From: Microbispora rosea
GTDB lineage: Bacteria; Actinomycetota; Actinomycetes; Streptosporangiales; Streptosporangiaceae
NCBI RefSeq assembly: GCF_900156315.1
Contig: NZ_FTNI01000012.1
Coordinates: forward strand, 124,001-188,000
Length of the DNA: 64,000 nucleotides
Direction: 5' to 3'
Both the position numbers and the translations under genes were made by a program. The notes beneath the pieces are model-generated. The model made no database searches, was not told where the DNA came from, and worked only from the letters and a program-made list of their open reading frames with translations. The stretch's first letter is position 1. Every line of letters begins with the position of its first letter. Below, in pieces: positions 50,423-59,679 of the stretch.

Positions 50423-53095
50423 ATGGGTTCGAGAAACCGGTCGATTCGGTTCAAGATCTTCTTGTTGCTGCTCCTGCCATTGCTCATGTTGAGTGCTATG
50501 TGGGGATTTGCCCTAAAACTCACGGTCGGGGACGGCCTCGTCCTCCTGAACTCCAAGACGCTGTACGACACCATTGGAGTGACCTCCACCGACCTGGGCA
50601 CCCAGATCCAGGCCGAACGCGCGCTGACCGCCGGCGTCCTCAGCAGCGGCCAGACGACGTCGGCCGCGCTCACCGCCCAGCAGGCCAAGACCACCGCCGC
50701 CGCGGACAGGTTCAAGAAGTCCGCCGACGACAGGGCGACCCGCAACGCCATGAGCGACGAGCTCCTGGCGCCCATGGAGTCCCTGCTGTCCTCCCTCGAA
50801 CGCCTGCCCACGATCCGGGAGGGCGTCTCGCTCGGCAGGACCGACAGGCTGACGGCCATCACCTCGTACAACACGATCATGGACGACCTGTTCGCGCTCT
50901 ACGAGCGGCTCGTCTCGGTGCCCGACCTGGCCACCTTCCAGCAGGCCAGCGCCATGCAGGGGATGGGCAACGCCCACGAGATGATCACTCGTGAGGACGC
51001 CCTCGTACGCGGGGCGCTCGCCAGCGGCACGATGACGGGCGCCGAGCAGAACGCCTTCAGCGAGTGGGTCGCCACCCGGCGGTTCCTCTACGGCAAGAAC
51101 CGGCCGGTCCTCAGCGGTGACATGCGGGCGCCGTACGAGCAGGTGCTCACCTCGCCGCTGTTCGAGCGGTTCACCGCCCTGGAGAACCAGATCGTCAACC
51201 AGGTGCGCTCCGGCGGCCCGCTCCCCGCGGACGCCGAGAAGTGGTCGCCGACCGTCGACCAGATGATCCTCCGGCTCGACTCGGCCCGGGTGAAGGCCTC
51301 GGACGCGCTCAACGTCTCCGCCACATCGGTCGCCACCGGGATCATGCTCCGCATCCTGGTCGCCGGCGGGCTCGGCCTCATAGTGATCGTCGCCACGATC
51401 ATCTTCTCCGTCCGGTTCGGCCGCCGTCTCGCCCGCGACCTCGCCGGGCTGCGCGACGCCGCGCTCGAACTCGCCGTCTCACGGCTGCCGCAGGTCGTCG
51501 ACAAGCTGCGGCGGGGCGAGGACGTCAACGTCGAGGCGGAGGCGCCCCCGATCAAGGCGACGGGCTCCAACGAGGTCGAGGACGTCGCGCGCGCGTTCAG
51601 CTCCGTCCAGCGCACGGCGGTGGAGGCCGCCGTCGGCCAGGCCGCCCTCCGCCGTGGCGTCAGCCATGTCTTCCTCAACCTGGCCCGCCGTAACCAGACC
51701 CTGCTGCACCGCCAGCTCACGCTCCTCGACACGATGCAGCGCCGTGCCGAGGACCCGGAGAGCCTGGAGGACCTCTTCCGGCTCGACCACCTGACCACCC
51801 GCATGCGCCGCCACGCGGAGAGCCTGATCATCCTGTCCGGCTCCGCGCCCGGACGGGCATGGCGCAAGCCGGTGCCGTTGATCGACGTGGTCCGCGCCGC
51901 GATCTCCGAGGTCGAGGACTACACCCGCGTCTCGACGGCCCCGATGCCGAACGTCGCCATCGCCGGCGCGACCGTGGCCGACGTGGTGCACCTGATCGCC
52001 GAGCTGCTGGAGAACGCCACGATCTTCTCGCCTCCGCAGACGAGGGTGGAGGTGCGCGGTGAGGTCGTCGCCAACGGGCTCGCGGTGGAGATCGAGGACC
52101 GCGGTCTCGGCCTGACGCCCGAGGAGTACGACGAGATCAACGCGCGGCTCGCCGACCCGCCGGAGTTCGACCTGGCGGACAGCGACCGGCTCGGGCTCTT
52201 CGTCGTCGGCCAGCTCGCCGCCCGGCACGAGATCGGGGTGGTCATGCGCGGCTCGCCGTACGGCGGGACGACCGCGATCGTGCTCATCCCCCGGACCCTG
52301 GTGGTGGAGGAAGGCTCGCCCGCGGCGCTGGCGGGTCCGCCCCCACGCGGCGCCCACGCGAAGCCCGCGCTGGCGGCCGGCGGTCACGACACCGACATCT
52401 CGCTCAACGACACGCTCCAGGCCGACCTCGGGCTGCGCGGCTCCGCCGCCGGTGAGCCCCGCGAAGGCCGCACGCTCGTCGGGGAGATCGCGAAGGACGT
52501 CCCCGACGGCGTCCTCGAAGGCGTCCCCGGAGACGCTCCCGGAGAGGCTTCCGGGAAGACGGAGGACCGGGAGGAGCGCACGGGCGCGTCCGAGCCGTCC
52601 CCGTTCTTCACGCCGGCCGCCCTGCGGACCGAGGCCGTGCCCTCCGCCACGCGCGACGACCTCTCCTCGCGGTCTCCCGGCTCCGGCTTCGAGAACCCGC
52701 GCCAGGCGGCCGTTCCCTCCGCTTCGCCCTCCGTCGTCCCGTCCGCCGAGCCGGCGACCGCCCCCACAGGGGTGGCGGCGAACGGCCTGGCGCAGCGGAC
52801 GAGCAGACAACGGGCCAGAGGCCCCGTCTCCAACGGCACCCACGCCGGCCTGCCGCGCAGGGTTCGCCAGGCCAACATCGCCCCGCAGCTTCGCACCCAG
52901 TCCCAGGAGACGGGTCCGCAGACGCCGCCGCTGTCCGCCCCGACCGTGGAAGAGCGGTCGCCGGAGGAGGCCAGGGCGATGTTCAGCGCCTTCCAGCGCG
53001 GCGCGCTCAGAGGTCGGGAGGACTCCGATCAGCCGGGTGGGGCCGCACCCGGCGACCACGCACACAACATGCACGGCGAGAAGGGTGACGAATGA
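50423..53095 (+). CDS. Conservon sensor kinase (CvnA-like) with NIT domain
   Basis: 890 residues from ATG 50423, with AGGAG 8 nt upstream. The first membrane helix (FKIFLLLLLPLLMLSAMWGFA) and a second near 310-330 flank an extracytoplasmic NIT-type helical sensor. HAMP-like segment, then VSHVFLNLARRNQTLLHRQLTLLD as the dimerisation part. ATPase: ELLENATIFSPP (N box), IEDRGLGLTPEEY (G1), DRLGLFVVGQLAARH (G2). The last 250 residues are low-complexity, Pro/Ala/Glu-rich, likely disordered, ending EARAMFSAFQRG. It overlaps the roadblock gene by ATGA. Confidence 0.93.
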   Translation: MGSRNRSIRFKIFLLLLLPLLMLSAMWGFALKLTVGDGLVLLNSKTLYDTIGVTSTDLGTQIQAERALTAGVLSSGQTTSAALTAQQAKTTAAADRFKKSADDRATRNAMSDELLAPMESLLSSLERLPTIREGVSLGRTDRLTAITSYNTIMDDLFALYERLVSVPDLATFQQASAMQGMGNAHEMITREDALVRGALASGTMTGAEQNAFSEWVATRRFLYGKNRPVLSGDMRAPYEQVLTSPLFERFTALENQIVNQVRSGGPLPADAEKWSPTVDQMILRLDSARVKASDALNVSATSVATGIMLRILVAGGLGLIVIVATIIFSVRFGRRLARDLAGLRDAALELAVSRLPQVVDKLRRGEDVNVEAEAPPIKATGSNEVEDVARAFSSVQRTAVEAAVGQAALRRGVSHVFLNLARRNQTLLHRQLTLLDTMQRRAEDPESLEDLFRLDHLTTRMRRHAESLIILSGSAPGRAWRKPVPLIDVVRAAISEVEDYTRVSTAPMPNVAIAGATVADVVHLIAELLENATIFSPPQTRVEVRGEVVANGLAVEIEDRGLGLTPEEYDEINARLADPPEFDLADSDRLGLFVVGQLAARHEIGVVMRGSPYGGTTAIVLIPRTLVVEEGSPAALAGPPPRGAHAKPALAAGGHDTDISLNDTLQADLGLRGSAAGEPREGRTLVGEIAKDVPDGVLEGVPGDAPGEASGKTEDREERTGASEPSPFFTPAALRTEAVPSATRDDLSSRSPGSGFENPRQAAVPSASPSVVPSAEPATAPTGVAANGLAQRTSRQRARGPVSNGTHAGLPRRVRQANIAPQLRTQSQETGPQTPPLSAPTVEERSPEEARAMFSAFQRGALRGREDSDQPGGAAPGDHAHNMHGEKGDE

Positions 53096-53499
53096 CCGGC
53101 AAAGCGACGTCGACCGGCGAACTGAACTGGCTGCTCGACGATCTCATCGGCAGGGTCGCCGCCGTCCGCCAGGCGGTGATCCTCTCCACCGACGGTCTCG
53201 TCGTTGGGGCCTCCCAAGGGCTGAGCCGGGAGGACGCGGAGCACCTGTCCGCGGTTGCCGCCGGGTTCCAGAGCCTGGCGCGGGGGGCGGGACGACACTT
53301 CGGCGGAGGCGAGGTCAGGCAGACCATCGTGGAGATGGAGGCCGCCTTCCTGTTCGTCACGGCCGCCGGCCAGGGCACCTGCCTGGCCGTGCTGGCCGCC
53401 TCCGACGCCGACGTCGGGCACATCGCGTACGAGATGGCGATGCTGGTCAAGCGGGTGGGCCAGCACATCTCCACCAACCCGCGGCGGATCTCCCCATGA
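53092..53499 (+). CDS. Roadblock/LC7 domain protein (CvnB-like)
   Basis: 135 residues. Starts within the kinase stop (ATGA overlap). ELNWLLDDLIGRVAAVRQAVILSTDGLVV is the roadblock alpha-beta unit, with VRQTIVEMEAAFLFVTAAGQGTCLAVLA in the second half. The N-terminal tail is short. In conservons it regulates the small GTPase and contacts the kinase. The next gene starts two bases after the stop. Confidence 0.94.
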   Translation: MTGKATSTGELNWLLDDLIGRVAAVRQAVILSTDGLVVGASQGLSREDAEHLSAVAAGFQSLARGAGRHFGGGEVRQTIVEMEAAFLFVTAAGQGTCLAVLAASDADVGHIAYEMAMLVKRVGQHISTNPRRISP

Positions 53500-53500
53500 G

Positions 53501-53878
53501 ATGGGTGGCCACATGACGGGACCCCAGTGGATGGACGAGGAGGCCGGGCCGTTGGTCCGGCCCTACGCGCTGACGGGGGGCCGGGCGCGGCACTCCGGGG
53601 CCAAGCTCGACCTGATCACCATGGTGACCAGCACGGGCTCACCGAGGGACGTCCCCGGCATTGGCCCCGAGCAGCGGCGGATCCTCGAGATCGCGCGCAG
53701 AGGCGCGTCGGTGGTGGACATCGCGTCCGACATCGACCTGCCGCTGGGCGTGGTCCGCGTCCTGATCGGGGATCTGCACGACCTCGGACTCGTCGACGTA
53801 CGAGATCCGGGCAAGGTGGCGCCGCTGCCAAGCGAGCGCATTCTCAAGGAAGTGATCAATGGCCTTCGCGCCCTCTGA
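53501..53878 (+). CDS. DUF742 protein (CvnC-like)
   Basis: 125 residues from ATG 53501, one base after the CvnB stop; ATG 53513 (MTGPQWMDEE) is an equally good start. DEEAGPLVRPYALTGGR is the family signature, then QRRILEIARRGASVVDIASDIDLPLGVVRVLIGDL, a winged-helix-like segment. Its role in conservons is unknown, but it is always between the roadblock and GTPase genes, as here. Its last 20 bp overlap the next gene. Confidence 0.9.
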   Translation: MGGHMTGPQWMDEEAGPLVRPYALTGGRARHSGAKLDLITMVTSTGSPRDVPGIGPEQRRILEIARRGASVVDIASDIDLPLGVVRVLIGDLHDLGLVDVRDPGKVAPLPSERILKEVINGLRAL

Positions 53879-54434
53879 GGAGCCGGTCGCCCTCAAGATA
53901 TTGGTGGCCGGCGGCTTCGGCGTCGGCAAGACCACGCTGGTCGGCGCGATCAGCGAGATTCGCCCCCTGCGCACCGAGGAGGTGCTGTCCGACCGCGGCG
54001 TCGACGTCGACGACATCGACGGCGTTGAAGGCAAGACGACCACGACGGTGGCCATGGACTTCGGCCGCATCACCATCAGGGAAGGACTCGTGGTCTACCT
54101 GTTCGGCACCCCCGGACAGGAGCGCTTCTGGTTCATGTGGGACGAGCTGTCCTACGGCGCGCTCGGGGCCGTCGTACTGGCCGACACCCGCAGGCTGACC
54201 GACTGCTTTCCGTCGATCGACTACTTCGAGCAGCGCGGCACGCCGTTCATCGTCGCGGTCAACTGCTTCGACGGCGCCGACCGGCACGAGCCCGAGGACG
54301 TGCGGATCGCCCTCGACCTCGACCCCGACGTCCCCGTCCTGCTCTGCGACGTACGGCGCCGCGCCTCGGCCAAGGTCGTGCTCGTCACGCTCGTGGAGCA
54401 CGCGCTCAAGATGCTGACGGCCGCCCAGCGGTAG
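53859..54434 (+). CDS. Ras-like GTPase (CvnD-like, MglA-related)
   Basis: 191 residues. G1 is AGGFGVGKTTLV, the G2 Thr lies in EGKTTTTVAMDFG, and G3 is FGTPGQERFWFMW. The G4 position reads NCFDG instead of NKxD, a family feature that should weaken guanine selectivity. With CvnA-C this completes a conservon, proposed as a prokaryotic heterotrimer-like system controlling development and secondary metabolism in Streptomyces. The 3' end overlaps the convergent OYE gene by 29 bp. Confidence 0.94.
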   Translation: MAFAPSEEPVALKILVAGGFGVGKTTLVGAISEIRPLRTEEVLSDRGVDVDDIDGVEGKTTTTVAMDFGRITIREGLVVYLFGTPGQERFWFMWDELSYGALGAVVLADTRRLTDCFPSIDYFEQRGTPFIVAVNCFDGADRHEPEDVRIALDLDPDVPVLLCDVRRRASAKVVLVTLVEHALKMLTAAQR

Positions 54435-55509
54435 CGCCCCGCCCGGCCCTGGGGTAATCGGTGTAGCCCCGCGTGTCGCCGCCGTAGAACGTGGCGCTGT
54501 CGGCCTCGTTGACCGGGGCGTGGTTCTGCCAGCGCCACACCAGGTCGGGATTGGCGATGAAGGCCCGGCCCACGGCGACGAGGTCCGCCTGACCACTCCG
54601 CACGCGTCGGCGAGCGGTTTTCTCGTCCGTCACGGGCTCCCAGCCGTCGTTGACGATGAGCGGGCCGCCGAACCGCGTGCGGAGGTCTGCGAGCAGCAGG
54701 CTGGACGGATCGCCGATGGTGTGCAGGTACGCCAGGCCCAGCGGCGCGATCCCGTCGATCAGTGCCCCGTACGTCGCGGCCGTCTCGGCCGGATCGTCCT
54801 CGACGGCGCCGTGAAGGTTGGCCGCCGGGGAAATGCGGATCCCCACCCGCTCGCCGCCGATCGCCTCGGCCACGGCATGGGCCACCTCGATGACGAACCG
54901 GGCTCGTGCCGTGGCGGAGCCGCCGTACGCGTCGGTGCGCCGGTTGCTGGAGGGTGCGAGGAACTGGTGGAGCAGGTAGCCGTTGGCGGAGTGCAGTTCG
55001 ACGCCGTCCAGGCCGGCCTCGACGGCCGAGCGCGCCGCATGCGCGTACTCGCCGATGACGGACGCCACCTCCGCCGTTTCCAGGGCGCGGGGCACCGGAT
55101 GCGGCTTGAGGCCGCGCGCGGTGAAGATCTCGCCGGGCGCGGCGACGGCGCTGGGAGCGACGGTTTCGTGGCCGTCCTTGTTGTCCGGGTGGGCGATGCG
55201 CCCGGTGTGCATGATCTGGGCGACGATGCGGCCGCCTTCCTCGTGCACGGCGTCCGCGACCCTGCGCCATCCCTCGATCTGCCGGGACGTGTGCAGGCCG
55301 GGCGTGTTCAGGTAGCCCTGCCCGGCCGCGCTGGGCTGGACGCCCTCGGTGATGATCAGGCCCGCGGTCGCCCGCTGCCGATAGTAGGTCGCGGTGATGT
55401 CCCGCGGTACGCCCGCTGTCCCGGCCCGGTTGCGGGTCATGGGCGCCATGGCGATGCGGTTGTCCAGCGTCCACGTGCCGACGGTCACCGGCTCGAACAG
55501 GTCTGGCAT
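54406..55509 (-). CDS. Old yellow enzyme / NemA-type alkene reductase
   Basis: 367 residues from ATG 55509, with AAGGAG about 8 nt upstream. FMN-dependent TIM barrel: LDNRIAMAPMTRNRA, GLIITEGVQPSAAGQGY, QIMHTGRIAHPDN, and the HSANGYLLHQFL core with the His-Asn pair. NRRTDAYGGS is also conserved. Reduces alpha,beta-unsaturated carbonyls, nitro compounds or quinones. It lies 69 bp after the MFS gene, so they are probably one unit. Both are divergent from the XRE-cupin regulator. Confidence 0.94.
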   Translation of the reverse strand: MPDLFEPVTVGTWTLDNRIAMAPMTRNRAGTAGVPRDITATYYRQRATAGLIITEGVQPSAAGQGYLNTPGLHTSRQIEGWRRVADAVHEEGGRIVAQIMHTGRIAHPDNKDGHETVAPSAVAAPGEIFTARGLKPHPVPRALETAEVASVIGEYAHAARSAVEAGLDGVELHSANGYLLHQFLAPSSNRRTDAYGGSATARARFVIEVAHAVAEAIGGERVGIRISPAANLHGAVEDDPAETAATYGALIDGIAPLGLAYLHTIGDPSSLLLADLRTRFGGPLIVNDGWEPVTDEKTARRRVRSGQADLVAVGRAFIANPDLVWRWQNHAPVNEADSATFYGGDTRGYTDYPRAGRGATAGRPSAS

Positions 55510-55578
55510 CGAATTTTCTCCTTGTGAGTGGGATGGGTGCCGCGTAACGGGATGGACGAGCACGCGGCGAACCGAACG

Positions 55579-57069
55579 TCAACGGGTGGCGGAGGTACCG
55601 GTGGAGGGGACGGATCTCGTGACCATCACCGCGACGAGGACCAGGGCGAGAACGAAGAGCCCTCCCGCGGCCAGGAAGGCCGTCCGGTAGCCGTGCAGGT
55701 AACCGTCCATCGGGACGGCCTGGATCCACTGCCCGGATGCGGACCGCCGCCCGGCGAGGTAGCCGTTGAGCGCCGCGACATAGAGGGTGTTGAGCAGCGC
55801 CGGGCCGAGTGCTCCGCCGATCTGCTGGGTGGTGTTGATCGTGGCGCTGGCGACCCCGGCGTCCCGCGCCTCGACGCTGGACAGCACGATCGTGGGCAGG
55901 GCCAGGAAGAACAGGCCCAGGCCCAGGGCGGTCAGGATCTGGGGTCCCAGAACGCCGGTGAGGTAGGTCGAGGAACTGTTCAAGGTGGCCAGCCAGAGCA
56001 TGCCGGCCGCGGCCACCGCGATGCCGCCCACCATCAGAGCCCTGGGACCCAGACGGGTCACCAATCCCGCCCCCAGCACCGAGGCGGCGACGATGCCGCC
56101 GCTGAAGGGGAGGAAGGCCAGTCCCGCCTGCAGCGGCGTATAGCCGAGGTCGACCTGGAGGTAGTAGGTCAGAAACAGCAGCATGCCGAACATGCCGGCG
56201 CCGGTCAACAGGGAGGCCAGGAGCGATCCCGCGCGGTCGCGGTGCCGTACGACCCGCAGGGGCAGCAGCGGGTGTGCGGCGCGCCGTTCGACGGCGACGA
56301 AGGCGGCCAGCAGGACGACCCCGGCCGCCGGCAGGGCCAGGACCGCTCCGATGTGCCGGCCCGCTCCCTCCGCGGCTTCGGTGAAGCCGTACACGAGAGC
56401 CACCAGACCACCCGTGACCAGGACGGCTCCCGGGATGTCGTAACGGCGCCGGCCCTCGGCCCGGCTCGCGCGGATGGCCGGCACCGCGGCGAGTGCCGCG
56501 ACCAGGGCGATCGGAGTGTTGATGAACAGGCACCAGCGCCAGTCGGCGTACTGCGTCAACACACCGCCGAGGATCAGACCGGCCGCTCCGCCACCGCCCT
56601 GGAGGGCGCCGTAGACGCCGAACGCCTTCGCGCGCTCCCGGGGATCGGTGAAGGTCACGCTGATCAGTGACAACGCGGCCGGGGCGAGCAGGGCCGCGAA
56701 CACTCCCTGAAGCGCGCGGGCGGCGAAGAGCGTCAGCCCGTTGGGGGCGAGGCCGCCGAGCACGGAGACGGCGGCGAAACCGACCAGCCCGATCAGGAAG
56801 ACCCGCTTGCGGCCGGCGAAGTCCGCGATGCGGCCGCCGAGGAGCAGCAGTCCACCGAAGGCCAGCGTGTAGGCGGTGACCATCCACTGCCGGTCCGCGT
56901 CGGCGATGCCCAGCTCGCGCTGTGCGTGGGGCAGTGCGATGTTCACCACGGAGGCGTCCAGCACCACCATCAGCGTCGCCAGGGAGATCACCGTCAGGGC
57001 GGCCCAGCGGCGCGGATCGGAGTCGCGGGTGCCCGGCTGCTGCCGCGTACTACTGGAGTCGGTGGTCAT
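55579..57069 (-). CDS. DHA2-family MFS exporter
   Basis: 496 residues from ATG 57069, with GAGGA about 8 nt upstream. Fourteen membrane helices. VVLDASVVNIALPHAQRELG is the D1 motif, GRIADFAGRKRVF motif A, and GGVLTQYADWRWCLFINTP motif C. Likely an efflux pump for electrophiles or antibiotics. It is first in a two-gene unit with the OYE gene. The longer frame to 57372 overlaps the divergent regulator and is not real. Confidence 0.93.
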   Translation of the reverse strand: MTTDSSSTRQQPGTRDSDPRRWAALTVISLATLMVVLDASVVNIALPHAQRELGIADADRQWMVTAYTLAFGGLLLLGGRIADFAGRKRVFLIGLVGFAAVSVLGGLAPNGLTLFAARALQGVFAALLAPAALSLISVTFTDPRERAKAFGVYGALQGGGGAAGLILGGVLTQYADWRWCLFINTPIALVAALAAVPAIRASRAEGRRRYDIPGAVLVTGGLVALVYGFTEAAEGAGRHIGAVLALPAAGVVLLAAFVAVERRAAHPLLPLRVVRHRDRAGSLLASLLTGAGMFGMLLFLTYYLQVDLGYTPLQAGLAFLPFSGGIVAASVLGAGLVTRLGPRALMVGGIAVAAAGMLWLATLNSSSTYLTGVLGPQILTALGLGLFFLALPTIVLSSVEARDAGVASATINTTQQIGGALGPALLNTLYVAALNGYLAGRRSASGQWIQAVPMDGYLHGYRTAFLAAGGLFVLALVLVAVMVTRSVPSTGTSATR

Positions 57070-57233
57070 CGAAAAGTCCTCACGAGTTACGGGATCGGGG
57101 CGGCTCCCGGGCCGCCTCGGCGCGAAGACCGGGCACGCAGACGGGAGCAGGCAGAGGCCCAGGGCGGCGGTCCGGCCGGCCCGCAGGCATGGTCGAGAGT
57201 GACCCGCCCCCTGCTCCCGTTGCAATTTCTCAT

Positions 57234-57244
57234 GCCGTTTCGGC
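57234..57244 (+). promoter_or_regulatory. Short palindrome before the XRE-cupin start
   Basis: GCCGTTTCGGC is an exact 11-bp palindrome, 12 nt before ATG 57257, in the 187-bp gap between the XRE-cupin and MFS genes. It is a candidate operator. Confidence 0.35.
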
Positions 57245-57256
57245 AAGCTGGTCGGC

Positions 57257-57832
57257 ATGGACCAGCTCAAAGACGTCCTCGCCGCCGTCGGGCCGAAGCT
57301 GCGTGACCTGCGCAAACAGCGCGGTGTCACATTGGCCGACCTGTCACGGACCACCGGCATCTCGGAAAGCACGCTGTCGCGGCTGGAGAGCGGAAGCCGC
57401 CGGCCAAACCTGGAGCTACTGCTCCCCCTGGCCCACGCCTACGGCGTCCCCCTTGACGAGTTGGTCGGCGCCCCGCGCACCGGCGACCCGCGCGTGCATC
57501 TGCGCCCGGTGCACCGCCTCGGCATGACCTTCGTCCCGCTGACGCGCCGGGCCGGCGGCATGCAGGCGTACAAGCTGGTCATCCCAGCAGGTCACGACGA
57601 GGTCGAGCCCGACCTGAAGACGCACGAGGGCTATGAGTGGCTCTACGTCCTCGAAGGCCGGCTGCGACTGCTCCTCGACGACCGGGATCTGGTGCTCAAG
57701 CCCGGCGAGGTGGCCGAGTTCGACACCCACGTCCCCCACTGGCTGGGGTCGGCCGACGCGCGCCCCGTCGAACTGCTCGTCCTGTTCGGTCCGCAGGGCG
57801 AACGCGCCCACTTGCGTGCCCGTCCCGCCTGA
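57257..57832 (+). CDS. XRE regulator with C-terminal cupin
   Basis: 191 residues. The helix-turn-helix (about 12-67) reads LRDLRKQRGVTLADLSRTTG, ISESTLSRLESGSRRPNLEL. The cupin domain (about 110-180) has HEGYEWLYVLEGRLRLLLDD, then LKPGEVAEFDTHVPHWLG. It may sense a small ligand through the cupin pocket. Divergent from the MFS-OYE unit, whose repression or activation it probably governs. No clear ribosome site is seen before ATG 57257. Confidence 0.92.
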   Translation: MDQLKDVLAAVGPKLRDLRKQRGVTLADLSRTTGISESTLSRLESGSRRPNLELLLPLAHAYGVPLDELVGAPRTGDPRVHLRPVHRLGMTFVPLTRRAGGMQAYKLVIPAGHDEVEPDLKTHEGYEWLYVLEGRLRLLLDDRDLVLKPGEVAEFDTHVPHWLGSADARPVELLVLFGPQGERAHLRARPA

Positions 57833-57888
57833 AGCGACGTCGCGCACCGGCCGGCGCCCCGGACCGCCGCGCGCTCGATCACGGGTTT

Positions 57889-58839
57889 TCACCAGTGGCG
57901 GGCCTCTTGCACCAGCCGGTCCCGTACGAGGGTGACCTGGCGGCGTTCGGGCGCGCCCGCCCTCTGCGCGAGGAAGCCGGTGTTGATGGGCGGGTCGTCC
58001 GGGTCGAGGAGCGCCACGAGTTCACCGGCGCCGAGTTCGCCGGCACACAGATAGCGAGGCAGCACGGTGATCCCGGCTCCGGCGACGACGGCCGACAGCA
58101 CACCGCGCAGATCGGGGACGACCACCGCGGGCGACCTGGTCAGGCGCGTACGGAAAACGTGGCGCCAATACCGGCGGAGGATGGGCACATCCTCGGCATA
58201 GGCGACCAGCGGGGCATCGTGCAGCGGCCCGGGGTCGTCGCAGCCGACAGGCCCGATCCGGTCCGCCCAGACAGGCGCGGCCACCAGCACGAACTCCTCG
58301 TCCATGAGCGGTACGGCTACCACGGTGCGGCCCCGTGGGCGGATCGCCGAGAGAACCAGGTCGAAACGCCCCGCGCGCAGGCCCTCCAGCAGGTCGTCGG
58401 CCAGCCCGGCCGTGACTCGCAGCCGCAGGCCCTGGTCGACCAGCGGTGCCAGGGCGGGCAGGACCCGCGCGCTCAGCACCTCGGCCGGACCCCCGAGATG
58501 CACCGGCTCGGAGGACTCGTCGCCGGAGCGGCCTCGTCCGGCCACCACCGCCAGTTGGTCCAGCGGGCCCGCGACCTGCGCGGCCAGTTCGTCGGCCACC
58601 GACGTGGCGGCCACTCCTCTCGGCAGCCGTTCGAACAACTGGCGATCGAGCTGTTCCTCCAGAGCGCGTACCTGACTCGTCACGGTCGGCTGGGACAGCC
58701 CCAGCAGCGCGCCCGCCGCGGTGAAGGAACCGGCGCGATACACGGCGAGGAACGTCCGCAGCAGCATCAGATCCAGGGGCCCACCTGCTGCCCGGCCTCC
58801 CACGACAGCGACTGAGGTATCGGCCTGCCTATGGCTCAT
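57889..58839 (-). CDS. LysR-family transcriptional regulator
   Basis: 316 residues. The helix-turn-helix follows a 24-residue N-terminal extension (TSVAVVGGRAAGGPLD): LLRTFLAVYRAGSFTAAGALLGLSQPTVTSQVRALEEQLDRQLFER in pieces. The effector domain extends from about 110. The true start could be later, near the MLLRTF Met. It is divergent from the DJ-1 gene (130-bp gap), its likely target. Confidence 0.9.
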   Translation of the reverse strand: MSHRQADTSVAVVGGRAAGGPLDLMLLRTFLAVYRAGSFTAAGALLGLSQPTVTSQVRALEEQLDRQLFERLPRGVAATSVADELAAQVAGPLDQLAVVAGRGRSGDESSEPVHLGGPAEVLSARVLPALAPLVDQGLRLRVTAGLADDLLEGLRAGRFDLVLSAIRPRGRTVVAVPLMDEEFVLVAAPVWADRIGPVGCDDPGPLHDAPLVAYAEDVPILRRYWRHVFRTRLTRSPAVVVPDLRGVLSAVVAGAGITVLPRYLCAGELGAGELVALLDPDDPPINTGFLAQRAGAPERRQVTLVRDRLVQEARHW

Positions 58840-58969
58840 AGAGCCGATGCTATTGGTTCGCTGATGTCTGCGCGGCCTACGATCCAGCTCGTTCCCGCTG
58901 ACGGGCAGCAGAACACCGTCAGCTCACCCACCTCGCCTTCTGCGAGGACCGCGGAAAAGAGCACGAGTG

Positions 58970-59665
58970 ATGGCGAAGATTCTTTTCGTGATGAGCGGTG
59001 CGCGCCACCTGACGCTGGCCGACGGCACCGAGCATCCGACCGGCTTCTGGGCCGAGGAGTTCGCGGCTCCATACCTGGCGTTCACCGCGGCCGGGCACGA
59101 GGTGATCGTCGCCACGCCCGGCGGTGTCGTGCCGACGGTCGACCAGGCGAGCCTCGCCCCCGAGGTCAACGGCGGCCAGGACGGCACGGACGCTATCGCC
59201 GCCACGCTCCGGTCCACCGAGGAGCTCCGGAGCCCGATCGCGCTGGAAGGCATCGATCCGGCCCGGTACGCCGCGGTGTTCTACCCCGGTGGGCACGGCC
59301 CGATGGAGGATCTGGCGGCCGACGCGGACTCGGCTCGCGTCCTGGCCGCCGCCATGGACGCGGACATGCCGGTGGGCCTGGTCTGCCACGGTCTGGCCGC
59401 CCTCCTGGCCACCGGGCGCCCGGACGGCACCTCGCCGTTCACCGGCTACCAGGTCACCGGCTTCACCAAGGAGGAGGAGACCCTGGCCGGGCTCGCCGAC
59501 CGGGTGAAGTGGCTCCTGGAGGACCGCCTGGTCGCCCTGGGCGTGCGATTCTCCGCAGGCGAGCCCTGGGCGCCGCACGTGGTCGTCGACCGCAACGTAT
59601 ACACCGGGCAGAACCCCGCCTCGTCCGCGCCGCTGGCCGCCGAACTGCTCAAGACCCTCGGCTGA
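58970..59665 (+). CDS. DJ-1/PfpI-family protein (Hsp31-like)
   Basis: 231 residues from ATG 58970, preceded in frame by GTG 58967. Rossmann-like fold of type 1 glutamine amidotransferases: ILFVMSGARHLTLADGTEHPTGFWAEEF (pieces), AAVFYPGGHGPMEDL, and VGLVCHGLAALL with the nucleophile Cys. An acidic residue (E in WAEEF) precedes it, as in Hsp31 and glyoxalase III. Likely detoxifies methylglyoxal or acts as a chaperone (inference). Divergent from LysR. Confidence 0.9.
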   Translation: MAKILFVMSGARHLTLADGTEHPTGFWAEEFAAPYLAFTAAGHEVIVATPGGVVPTVDQASLAPEVNGGQDGTDAIAATLRSTEELRSPIALEGIDPARYAAVFYPGGHGPMEDLAADADSARVLAAAMDADMPVGLVCHGLAALLATGRPDGTSPFTGYQVTGFTKEEETLAGLADRVKWLLEDRLVALGVRFSAGEPWAPHVVVDRNVYTGQNPASSAPLAAELLKTLG

Positions 59666-59679
59666 CCCCTGCGCCGGTC

